A stretch of DNA of 64,000 bases, from NCBI GenBank assembly GCA_025757845.1, contig CP107211.1:2232001-2296000 (forward strand), read 5' to 3'. Position 1 is the first letter of the stretch. Every line of letters starts with the position of its first letter. The translations under genes were made by a program, and so were the position numbers. Source of the DNA: Oscillospiraceae bacterium (GTDB lineage Bacteria; Bacillota; Clostridia; Oscillospirales; Ruminococcaceae). The notes under the pieces are model-generated. The model was given only the letters and a program-made list of their open reading frames with translations. It had not been told where the DNA came from and did not search any database. Of this stretch, positions 1-5,473 are shown one piece after another.

Positions 1-151
1 CAAAAGAAGGATTCTGTTTTCCATTTTCAATATTGGCGATATACTTCACCGAAACATTACTTTTCAGTGCCAGTTGCTCTTGTGTCATTTTCATCGCTTT
101 TCGGACAGCCTTTATCTGCTTTCCTAAAGCAATCGCATCCGCATTCGGCAT
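1..151 (-). CDS. XRE-family HTH transcriptional regulator (partial, C-terminus outside window)
   Basis: Fifty codons are visible on the minus strand before the window edge. The N-terminus reads as a Cro/C1-type helix-turn-helix: basic first helix (GKQIKAVRKAMKMTQEQLA), then the recognition part SNVSVKYIANIENGKQNPS, which holds the hallmark I-x-x-I-E-N-G-K-x-x-P-S. Three ATG codons lie in tandem (149-157). The last one, at 149-151, sits 8 bases from a GAGG ribosome-binding site and is chosen as the start. In mobile elements such proteins usually repress excision and transfer genes or their own promoter; an inverted repeat in its promoter supports autoregulation. Length and C-terminal domain cannot be judged. 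Confidence 0.85.
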   Translation of the reverse strand, partial: MPNADAIALGKQIKAVRKAMKMTQEQLALKSNVSVKYIANIENGKQNPSF

Positions 152-169
152 CATCATCACCTCAATAGT

Positions 170-195
170 ATTGTATCGTTCTTGCGGAAAGAACG
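170..195 (-). promoter_or_regulatory. Promoter -10 with inverted-repeat operator for the XRE gene
   Basis: On the minus strand a TACAAT -10 lies at 175-170. Directly upstream is the perfect inverted repeat CGTTCTT-gcgga-AAGAACG (177-195), which falls between -35 and -10. That is a typical place for a dimeric XRE repressor, so autoregulation is inferred. No convincing -35 hexamer was found. Confidence 0.5.
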
Positions 196-304
196 GTATA
201 ACATCATCATTCCAGTGATTTTGTCCTATCGTGCCGATTTTTACATTTCCCGGTCGAGTTATAAAAAAACGGTAACTCGCCTGGGCGATTCTACGCGCCA
301 TCTG

Positions 305-345
305 ATCACAGTTGCCGTTTGTGGAGGTAACTGTGATTTTTTATT
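305..345 (+). terminator. Intrinsic terminator or attenuator hairpin
   Basis: ATCACAGTTGCC (305-316) pairs with GGTAACTGTGAT (326-337), 12 bp with one G-U pair, followed by a run of T. No plus-strand gene precedes it in the window, so it may end a small RNA or act as an attenuator. Confidence 0.6.
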
Positions 346-453
346 GGGGTAACGCATCAAAAAAAGCCTGTCTGCTGCCGTAAGCCAGACCGCCCCAAAG
401 CAAGCACAATCGTTCCGTTCCACCATCCACAATCGTGCCGATGTGTTATATTG

Positions 454-487
454 CGCCAGCTTCCCGCCATGGGAGGCTGGCGTTTTT
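454..487 (+). terminator. Intrinsic terminator or attenuator hairpin
   Basis: CGCCAGCTTCCC (454-465) pairs with GGGAGGCTGGCG (471-482), 12 bp with one G-U pair and a 5-base loop, followed by TTTTT. It lies 80 bases upstream of the zinc-ribbon gene, so read-through into that gene may be controlled here. Confidence 0.65.
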
Positions 488-567
488 GCGCTTTTGGAGC
501 CAAAGTGCCGCAGTCCACCGTTTCTCCTATGATATAGCAGCAAACTTTATATTTGGGAGGGAAAGTC

Positions 568-732
568 ATGCTCGATCATAAGAAGAAAGCAATTACGGAA
601 CACTGGCAGTTTTGCCCCAAGTGCAACTTAAAACTTTATCGAATGACCGCCGACTGCACTGGATTCATCCATATAAAATGCTGGCGTTGCCGGAAAATGT
701 TATGGCTCGACCTTTCCATTCGGGCCAAGTAA
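568..732 (+). CDS. Small zinc-ribbon protein, Com-like (54 aa)
   Basis: ATG at 568 follows GGGAGGG with good spacing and opens a 54-codon frame ending TAA at 730-732. The product has two cysteine pairs, F-C-P-K-C near residue 16 and C-W-R-C near residue 39, in a basic context, as in short treble-clef or zinc-ribbon proteins. It resembles the Com family of phage Mu (a small Zn-finger translational activator that binds mRNA) and Com-like proteins annotated in Firmicute mobile elements. RNA or DNA binding is inferred from the family; no target can be named. It lies between the XRE repressor and a sigma-like gene and is preceded and followed by hairpins, which suits a post-transcriptional regulator. 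Confidence 0.7.
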   Translation: MLDHKKKAITEHWQFCPKCNLKLYRMTADCTGFIHIKCWRCRKMLWLDLSIRAK

Positions 733-840
733 ACATCAGTTTTATAAAACAATCGGGTGCACTGCACTCTGAATATGGACTGTTAGCACCGAGCAACGGG
801 CCATTGCCATAAGGCAATGTATGAAACGTAGCACCAAATG

Positions 841-912
841 GCCGGGCAGCAGCTTGACTGAAAGATTTTCGCTTGAAAATCCTTCGGTTGGCTGTTGTCC
901 GGCTATTTTTTA
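841..912 (+). terminator. Large nested hairpin followed by a T run
   Basis: GCCGGGCAGCAGC (841-853) pairs with GCTGTTGTCCGGC (891-903), with two G-U pairs. The loop contains an inner stem, GATTTTC/GAAAATC. TATTTTTTATAG follows, so the whole can work as a terminator or as the 3' part of a structured small RNA. Confidence 0.55.
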
Positions 913-925
913 TAGCTTCAGATGG

Positions 926-957
926 CCTGCTCCCGAAAAGGAGCAGGTTTTATGTTT
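926..957 (+). terminator. Intrinsic terminator
   Basis: CCTGCTCC-cgaaaa-GGAGCAGG followed by TTTTATGTTT. A perfect 8-bp stem only 20 bases after the previous T run gives a double termination signal before the sigma-like gene. Confidence 0.65.
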
Positions 958-1007
958 GCCCTCTTTTCATGGCTACCCCAAGCGGCGAAATATCCGTAGC
1001 ATCTCCG

Positions 1008-1045
1008 AATTTTCGACTTTTCACGTTTTATCGAAAATTTGGAGG
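1008..1045 (+). promoter_or_regulatory. Hairpin adjoining the ribosome-binding site of the sigma-like gene
   Basis: AATTTTCGA (1008-1016) and TCGAAAATT (1031-1039) form a perfect 9-bp stem whose 3' edge touches the GGAGG at 1041-1045. Pairing could shield the ribosome-binding site or position it. This is inference from the sequence only. Confidence 0.4.
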
Positions 1046-1051
1046 TTACAC

Positions 1052-1540
1052 ATGAGTTTCAATAATGGCAATGAACGTCGCAAGCTGAACGCAAAGTGGG
1101 AGCATCTTCGTGTGCAGTACCGCGAAGCAGGAATGAGCGAAGATGCAATTCAGGCTATGTACGAGTTTGATTTGGGTGTTCTTAATAGCGAACGTGCCTA
1201 CATCACTAACACAATGACGGTTTCTGGTATTGCCGATGATGGTGCAGCCAAGGAAACCAGCGACTTCAAGCAGTATGAAAAAGCCGTTACCGTAACGGAT
1301 ACCTACCACGAAACCAAAAGCCGTTTTGCATGGATTGGTGAGATTGAGAACGAACAGTTACTTACTGCACTCGAAACTTTGAAAGTCGAAGATTTGGAAA
1401 TCATCACCATGTACGCTTACGAGGGATACGACATCACTGAAATATCTAAAGTCTACGGCGTATCCCGTCCCACTATTAGCATAAAAATCAAGAGAATTAC
1501 TAAATTTTTGAAAAACTTCAATTTTAATGCTACGAATTGA
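1052..1540 (+). CDS. Sigma-70 region-4-like regulatory protein of the mobile element (162 aa)
   Basis: The start chosen is the ATG at 1052, 6 bases after GGAGG. The last 60 residues read like sigma-70 region 4: LLTALETLKVEDLEIITMYA, then YDITEISKVYGVSRPTISIK, a helix-turn-helix followed by a basic tail. The N-terminal 80 residues are charged and not recognised. Integrative elements of Clostridia commonly encode such small sigma-like proteins (compare Orf7/Orf8 of Tn916-type elements), which act as activators of element promoters. Region 2 is not visible, so it is probably not a full sigma factor. The gene is followed by a 358-base untranslated stretch. Confidence 0.7.
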   Translation: MSFNNGNERRKLNAKWEHLRVQYREAGMSEDAIQAMYEFDLGVLNSERAYITNTMTVSGIADDGAAKETSDFKQYEKAVTVTDTYHETKSRFAWIGEIENEQLLTALETLKVEDLEIITMYAYEGYDITEISKVYGVSRPTISIKIKRITKFLKNFNFNATN

Positions 1541-1898
1541 CCCTTCTCGATGGCTCGTAAGTGTAAGGGCAATTCACCAGATGGCGAAAGCCGCTGAACG
1601 AAATGTCTGCACTCATGTTCTTTGAAAACTGAATAGCTCCTTCATCTGGTACTCCGATAATGATACTTCCGTAATTCGCGGCCCGGTCACAAAGCAGACG
1701 GGGTGGCTGAAATGCCAATGGAGCGGTACAAGTCCGCTGCCAGATGTTTATGCCCCACTCGCAGGGAGCCGAGGGCGAATATGCGAGACCTTAACTTATT
1801 AAATCAGGCGTGGCCGAATGCTGTTTTCGGTCTTCGTCCACGCCTGTTCTTTTTACTTATTCCATATATCCACATTTTCGTCCTACATAGGAGGTTTT
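1541..1898 (+). other. Untranslated structured stretch of 358 bases
   Basis: I see no gene here. The 3' half (about 1683-1800) contains several short complementary segments, such as AGCGG/CCGCT around 1720 and CGCA/TGCG around 1760-1785, and ends with a strong terminator. This pattern suggests a structured small RNA or leader between the sigma-like gene and the gene at 1899. It matches no RNA family I can name. Confidence 0.4.
1805..1855 (+). terminator. Intrinsic terminator
   Basis: CAGGCGTGG (1805-1813) pairs with CCACGCCTG (1838-1846), with an inner CCGAA/TTCGG stem in the loop, then TTCTTTTTA. It lies 44 bases upstream of the next start codon. Confidence 0.75.
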
Positions 1899-2126
1899 AT
1901 GAACGAGAACGACCGTACCACCTTAGAGCAAGCGATCTACGAGGAAATGGAACTGACCCCGGAGATGATCCGGTCCATCCGCACGCTCTGCGGTGTCTGC
2001 CTTTGTAGTTTTGTAGAATCCAAGGCGTTCAAAATCGCCATTGTTCCCAGCGCAGACCGGAGCATGGACACTTGCGCAGTCTGCCAGACCCGGCGCGGTC
2101 ATGACTACGTTGTAATGAACCGCTGA
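1899..2126 (+). CDS. Small cysteine-containing protein of the mobile element (75 aa)
   Basis: ATG at 1899 follows AGGAGG by 6 bases. The product is 75 residues, acidic at the N-terminus, with a C-x-x-C-x-C cluster (CGVCLC) in the middle and a second CAVC pair near residue 60, spaced as in a single zinc ribbon. I do not recognise the family. It lies in the plus-strand gene row that leads to the MazF-like gene, so it belongs to the accessory or regulatory set of the integrated element. Metal binding is inferred from the cysteine pairs only. Confidence 0.6.
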   Translation: MNENDRTTLEQAIYEEMELTPEMIRSIRTLCGVCLCSFVESKAFKIAIVPSADRSMDTCAVCQTRRGHDYVVMNR

Positions 2127-2133
2127 ACAAACA

Positions 2134-2168
2134 CACCGCCCACCGCCAAGGAGGTGCAGCGGGCGGTG
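2134..2168 (+). promoter_or_regulatory. Inverted repeat in the MazF-like gene leader
   Basis: CACCGCCC (2134-2141) and GGGCGGTG (2161-2168) form a perfect 8-bp stem with no T run. It lies directly upstream of the ribosome-binding site of the toxin-like gene, so it may be an operator or an mRNA hairpin. Confidence 0.4.
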
Positions 2169-2195
2169 TACATATTGAAAAAAGGAGGGCAGCTT

Positions 2196-2870
2196 TTGAT
2201 CCAAAACTGGAAATTCCAGCGTGGAGACATTTTCTTCACCCGTTTCGACAACGCCACTGGTTCAGAGCAAAGCGGGAATCGTCCGGCAGTCGTTCTCCAG
2301 AACGATGTGGGGAATTTTTACTCGCCCACGCTGATCGTGGCCACATTGACAAGCAAGGCTGCAAAAAAGTATACCCAGCCGACACACTGCCTGCTGGTGA
2401 ACGAGTTTCTCTCCGTACCATCCATCGTTCAGGCAGAGCAGATCTTTACCGTAGACAAAAGCAGGGTGCTGAAATTTCTCGGACACCTCACACCGGAAGA
2501 AATGAGCCGGGTGGATGATGCTGTCCGTGCCAGCCTTGCCCTGAACCCGATGGGGAGCATTCAGCGGCTTCCACCTATCATCCGTTCTACGGCGGCTTAC
2601 GCGCCGCCTGAGGTGGTTGACGGCAAGCCGCCCATCTATCCCTACACGCCCATCAAATCGTCCTTTGAGGACGCTGGGAGCGTTGAGGACATGATGCTGT
2701 ACACCGAACTGGAAGCTGCGGTACACGCAATGATCCAGCGGCTGGAATATAGCTTCACGTTCAACCCCAGCCTGCTCACCATCCCAAAGCGTAAGCAGCA
2801 GGTTGCTGAAATCCTGAAAGAAGCCGAAACGTACATCTGGAGGATCAAGGAGGAAATGCGATGCGCCTGA
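2196..2870 (+). CDS. PemK/MazF-like protein with a C-terminal extension (224 aa)
   Basis: The chosen start is TTG at 2196, 6 bases after AGGAGGG; no ATG in frame is better placed. Residues 5-110 show the MazF/PemK fold signature: W-K-F-Q-R-G-D-I-F, then G-N-R-P-A-V-V-L-Q-N-D, then IVATLTS, and a late Q-A-E-Q-I-F-T. MazF proteins are sequence-specific endoribonucleases; the conserved Arg of NRP and the Thr of TLTS are present. About 110 extra residues follow, making it twice the usual toxin length (about 110-120 aa). No antitoxin gene is visible upstream, and the gene overlaps the next one by 10 bases, so the two are probably co-translated. It may be a toxin, or a MazF-fold RNA-binding regulator used by the element. 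Confidence 0.75.
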   Translation: MIQNWKFQRGDIFFTRFDNATGSEQSGNRPAVVLQNDVGNFYSPTLIVATLTSKAAKKYTQPTHCLLVNEFLSVPSIVQAEQIFTVDKSRVLKFLGHLTPEEMSRVDDAVRASLALNPMGSIQRLPPIIRSTAAYAPPEVVDGKPPIYPYTPIKSSFEDAGSVEDMMLYTELEAAVHAMIQRLEYSFTFNPSLLTIPKRKQQVAEILKEAETYIWRIKEEMRCA

Positions 2871-3673
2871 AAGACAATAACAATCCCTTCATCCATGTCA
2901 ACCCGCCGTACCAGCTCATGGTCATCCACAGCAGCAAGCTGGTCTACCCCCGCGAACTGTATCAGCGCGGTGTGGAGCGCAAGCGTGTGGAACTGATTGC
3001 CGCCCACTTCAACGAATATGTGGCAAATGAGCCGAAGGTCAGTTTCCGTAACGGTCAGTTCATCGTAACGGATGGGCAGCACACCATCGAGGGGCGCATC
3101 CTCCGCAACGGCGGCAAAGATCTGCCGATCCTCTGCAAGGTGTACACGGGCATGACCGTGGAGCAGGAAGCCCTGCTCTTTGCCGAGCAGAACGGCTTCT
3201 CTGCGCCGCTGACGGCAGGCATCAAGCTCCGTGCCAAGGTGGTGGGCGGCGATGCCATTTCCAAGGCGTTTCTCGCAGCCACCAACCGGGTGGGATTGAG
3301 CCTCAATTATGACAGCCAGCAGCTGACCGATTACCGCATCGGCTGCGTTGGTACGGCTTTCCGGCTCTACAAGCAGATGGGCGAACCTCTCTACTGTGAA
3401 ACGATGCGGCTCATCGTGGCAGCATGGGAGGGCAAACCCGATTCGTTCCGGGCCTCTGTTCTGAAAGGCATGATGCACTTTGTGGAACTGTACCACGGCG
3501 AGTTCAGTGAAGAACGGCTGCTCCGTGCGCTGCGCAACATCCACCCGGTCGATATTTACCGCATCGGGCAGGACGACCCCGCAAAGCTGCGCGGATGGAA
3601 AAAATACGTTTTCCCCATCTACACCGCCTACAACGGCAAGTGCAGAAAAGACGCACTGCCGATGAAATTCTGA
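2861..3673 (+). CDS. ParB/Srx-like domain protein (DUF6551-type), 270 aa
   Basis: ATG at 2861 lies inside the end of the preceding gene, 9 bases after its GGAGG. Near residue 65-75 the sequence F-I-V-T-D-G-Q-H-T-I-E-G-R matches the D-G-x-H-R-x-x-A/E-type motif of the ParB/sulfiredoxin fold, preceded by a strand giving I-H-S-S-K-L-V-Y-P-R. ParB N-domains bind CTP or act as nucleases; which applies here cannot be told. Proteins of this type, called DUF6551 in annotation, are common on Firmicute integrative elements. Co-translation with the MazF-like protein suggests they work together. It is followed by a 12-bp perfect hairpin. Confidence 0.65.
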   Translation: MRLKDNNNPFIHVNPPYQLMVIHSSKLVYPRELYQRGVERKRVELIAAHFNEYVANEPKVSFRNGQFIVTDGQHTIEGRILRNGGKDLPILCKVYTGMTVEQEALLFAEQNGFSAPLTAGIKLRAKVVGGDAISKAFLAATNRVGLSLNYDSQQLTDYRIGCVGTAFRLYKQMGEPLYCETMRLIVAAWEGKPDSFRASVLKGMMHFVELYHGEFSEERLLRALRNIHPVDIYRIGQDDPAKLRGWKKYVFPIYTAYNGKCRKDALPMKF

Positions 3674-3699
3674 CATTCACAGGCATTCCTCCAATATAC

Positions 3700-3734
3700 A
3701 CAAGGGGCATCCGCAAACCGCAGATGCCCCTTGT
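3700..3734 (+). terminator. Hairpin after the ParB-like gene
   Basis: ACAAGGGGCATC (3700-3711) and GATGCCCCTTGT (3723-3734) give a perfect 12-bp stem with an 11-base loop. The following bases (TACATAT) are only weakly T-rich, so the terminator role is likely but not certain. Confidence 0.55.
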
Positions 3735-3805
3735 TACATATCAGAGTGCAATATATAGCGTTTCTGTATTCATTTAATACAACATATAGAGAAAAGAGGT
3801 ATTCT

Positions 3806-4006
3806 ATGCGCTCTCAGTTCACTTCGTATGAGCAGCTTCCCATCACTCTGACAGCCGATCATGTTGCTGCTGCGCTGGGCATCTCCCGCGCCAACGCTTA
3901 CATCCTGCTCCGTTCGGACGGCTTTCCCACGCTCCACATCGGTAAGCGGATGGTCGTACCCAAAGACCGTTTTCTTCAGTGGATCACGGACAGCGTAAAT
4001 GGCTGA
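3806..4006 (+). CDS. xis: Excisionase-like helix-turn-helix protein (66 aa)
   Basis: ATG at 3806 follows AAAGAGG. The 66-residue product reads L-T-A-D-H-V-A-A-A-L-G-I-S-R-A-N-A-Y-I-L-L, then F-P-T-L-H-I-G-K-R-M-V-V-P-K, a MerR-like winged helix of the excisionase/HTH_17 type. Such proteins bend DNA at the attachment site and steer the integrase towards excision. The position directly upstream of the integrase gene, in the same direction, is the classical xis-int arrangement. The function is inferred from family and position. Confidence 0.85.
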   Translation: MRSQFTSYEQLPITLTADHVAAALGISRANAYILLRSDGFPTLHIGKRMVVPKDRFLQWITDSVNG

Positions 4007-4016
4007 TTTGACATCC

Positions 4017-4045
4017 TTGATTCAAGAGGTTTCTTTTTCTATACT
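4017..4045 (+). promoter_or_regulatory. Probable promoter of the integrase gene
   Basis: TTGATT (4017-4022), 17 bases, TATACT (4040-4045). It lies between xis and int, so int can be transcribed independently. Confidence 0.55.
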
Positions 4046-4081
4046 ATTCCCGAAACGACTTGACATCAGGAAGGAGGCAAT

Positions 4082-5179
4082 ATGCCAAGCAAACGTTCAC
4101 ACGGCGAGGGTACGCTTCGCCACCGCAGCGATGGTCGCTGGGAATTACGTATGATGGACGGCTACCAGAAAGATGGTTCGCCGCGCTTCAAGACCTTCTA
4201 TGGCAAGACTCAGAAGGAGGTCAAGCTCAAACTGAAAGAGTATCAGGATGCGCTTATCAGCGGTGTCCAGCTGGACACGATTCTGTACTTCGAGGATTGG
4301 GCCGATACATGGTTCGAGGGTCACAGGGATAATATCGCTCCCACGACACAGGAAAGCTACAAATACTGCCTGAAAATGCTCAAAGAGGGATTTTACCATC
4401 GCCCCTTGACCGTCATACGCCCCATCGACATCGAAAACTTTCTGAAAGGGATGCGGCGCAATGGCCGCTCGGATTCTTACATCAGCAAGGCACGAGGGAT
4501 GCTCTACCAGATCTTTCAAAAGGCAGAAGCCAATGACCTTGTGCGCCGTAACCCGGTCCGGCTTGCTGAAAAGATGCGGGCAACCGGCACCGCAAAGCGC
4601 AAGGAAGCCTTTACCACAGCGGAAGTCGCCCACTTAATGAAGGTTCTCCCCGATGACCGCATGGGCTTGAGCATCCGGCTTTTGCTCGGCACTGGAATGA
4701 GAATGCAGGAACTTCTGGCTTTGGAGCCGCAGTTTATTGAAGAAGATGGCTCTGTCATTCACATCCGGCAGGCAGTAAAGGTCGTAAAAGGTACGGTCAG
4801 CATCGGCAGTCCGAAATCCAAAGACAGTATCCGGGATATTCCGGTGCCGCTGAATGTCCGCAAGTGTGCGATCAAGCTGCGGGATACCACCGACCAGTTC
4901 ATCTGGGAAAGCCCCAAGACGGGCTTGCCCTGCAACCCCACCCATTTCCGGGATGTATTCCGCAAATCTCTGGAAGAAGCGGGCGATGTCCGCCTGCTCA
5001 CACCGCACAGCTGCCGCCACACTTATGTATCGCAGATGCAGGCGTTGGGCGTGGACATTCAGACCATCCAGAGCATCGTAGGTCATGCTGATACCGAGAT
5101 GACTGAGCATTATCTCCATGTTCAGGAATCCATTCGGCAGAGTGCGATCCAGTTGTTCAGTGAGGCGTTTTCGGCCTGA
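4082..5179 (+). CDS. int: Site-specific tyrosine recombinase (integrase), 365 aa
   Basis: ATG at 4082 follows GGAAGGAGG. Residues 1-55 form the AP2-like arm-DNA-binding domain seen in Tn916-type integrases (R-H-R-S-D-G-R-W then K-T-F-Y-G-K-T-Q-K-E). A core-binding (SAM-like) domain spans about 65-165, and the catalytic domain about 175-350. Catalytic residues are visible: R207 (G-T-G-M-R-M-Q-E-L-L), a lysine near 245, H309-x-x-R312 (HSCRH), H335 (VGHAD) and the nucleophile Y344 (TEHYLH). The protein is full length and looks active. It is the last gene before the 3' end of tRNA-Pro, as expected for an integrase next to its attachment site. Confidence 0.95.
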   Translation: MPSKRSHGEGTLRHRSDGRWELRMMDGYQKDGSPRFKTFYGKTQKEVKLKLKEYQDALISGVQLDTILYFEDWADTWFEGHRDNIAPTTQESYKYCLKMLKEGFYHRPLTVIRPIDIENFLKGMRRNGRSDSYISKARGMLYQIFQKAEANDLVRRNPVRLAEKMRATGTAKRKEAFTTAEVAHLMKVLPDDRMGLSIRLLLGTGMRMQELLALEPQFIEEDGSVIHIRQAVKVVKGTVSIGSPKSKDSIRDIPVPLNVRKCAIKLRDTTDQFIWESPKTGLPCNPTHFRDVFRKSLEEAGDVRLLTPHSCRHTYVSQMQALGVDIQTIQSIVGHADTEMTEHYLHVQESIRQSAIQLFSEAFSA

Positions 5180-5224
5180 AAATTGGACGGAACGGCACTA
5201 ATTAGACCAGATAAAATCGTTGGC

Positions 5225-5248
5225 ATTGTGGTCAAAATTGTGGTCAAA
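5225..5248. repeat. Two tandem 12-bp repeats, possible integrase arm sites
   Basis: ATTGTGGTCAAA occurs twice back to back (5225-5236, 5237-5248). They lie between the integrase gene and the attachment tRNA, which is where arm-type (DR2-like) sites bound by the integrase N-domain are expected. Confidence 0.5.
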
Positions 5249-5276
5249 ACCAAATGAGGCCAACCTATAAACAAAA

Positions 5277-5312
5277 AAATCCAACGATTTCTGACGTGAA
5301 ATCGTTGGATTT
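5277..5312. terminator. Perfect bidirectional hairpin at the element end
   Basis: AAATCCAACGATTT (5277-5290) and AAATCGTTGGATTT (5299-5312) form a perfect 14-bp stem with an 8-base loop. A-rich and T-rich flanks allow termination of int on the plus strand and of the tRNA on the minus strand. It ends two bases before the tRNA 3' CCA. Confidence 0.65.
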
Positions 5313-5313
5313 A

Positions 5314-5391
5314 TGGTCCGAGTGGCGAGAATCGAACTCACGGCCTCTTGAACCCCATTCAAGCGCGCTACCAAAACTGCGCTACACCCGG
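5314..5391 (-). tRNA. tRNA-Pro (anticodon GGG), probable integration site
   Basis: The minus strand folds as a complete tRNA. The acceptor CCGGGTG (5391-5385) pairs with CACTCGG (5324-5318) with one G-U pair. The D-stem is GCGC/GCGC, the anticodon arm is CTTGA-ATGGGGT-TCAAG with anticodon GGG, and the T-arm is GTGAG/CTCGC around TTCGATT. A CCA end is encoded (5316-5314). Its 3' end faces the mobile element whose integrase lies 135 bases away, so the acceptor and T-arm segment is the likely attachment core, regenerated by the insertion. Confidence 0.93.
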
Positions 5392-5425
5392 ATATCTGTA
5401 AGCGTTTGTCGCTCACAGCTTGATT

Positions 5426-5454
5426 AGTATATCCGACTTCTCGCATTTTGTCAA
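5426..5454 (-). promoter_or_regulatory. Promoter of tRNA-Pro
   Basis: On the minus strand TTGACA (5454-5449), 17 bases, TATACT (5431-5426), about 35 bases upstream of the mature tRNA. A near-consensus promoter. Confidence 0.8.
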
Positions 5455-5473
5455 GCACTTTTCGGCAACTTTT

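Larger units (their letters stand above)
196..567. other. Intergenic region of 370 bases with two terminator hairpins, no recognisable gene
   Basis: No open frame here has a ribosome-binding site and protein-like composition; the minus-strand frames of 70-94 codons look random. What can be seen is two rho-independent-terminator-like hairpins on the plus strand (listed separately), a smaller imperfect hairpin around 370-392, and the leader of the small zinc-ribbon gene that starts at 568. Confidence 0.5.
733..1051 (+). promoter_or_regulatory. Hairpin-rich leader (319 bases) before the sigma-like gene
   Basis: No coding frame with a ribosome-binding site is visible. A frame open from 821 runs in phase into the gene at 1052 but has no Shine-Dalgarno sequence, and its first 77 residues look non-protein-like. 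The stretch holds a large nested hairpin ending in T residues, a second terminator, and a third hairpin that abuts the Shine-Dalgarno of the next gene. This is compatible with a small RNA plus attenuation or translational control. Confidence 0.5.

Noticed and set aside
447..452. TATATT as a -10 for the zinc-ribbon gene
   Set aside because: No acceptable -35 lies 16-18 bases upstream, and a terminator begins 2 bases after it.
821..1051. 77-codon N-terminal extension of the sigma-like gene
   Set aside because: The frame is open but has no Shine-Dalgarno and runs through two terminator hairpins; the ATG at 1052 has GGAGG at ideal spacing.
1616..1640. TTCTTTGAAAACTGAATAG, which looks like the leader or spacer of an rRNA operon
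   Set aside because: No rRNA gene follows; the match is short and AT-rich, so chance or remnant.
1..5313. Complete conjugative element or phage
   Set aside because: Only the integrase end is visible; no relaxase, type IV secretion, capsid or terminase genes are in the window.
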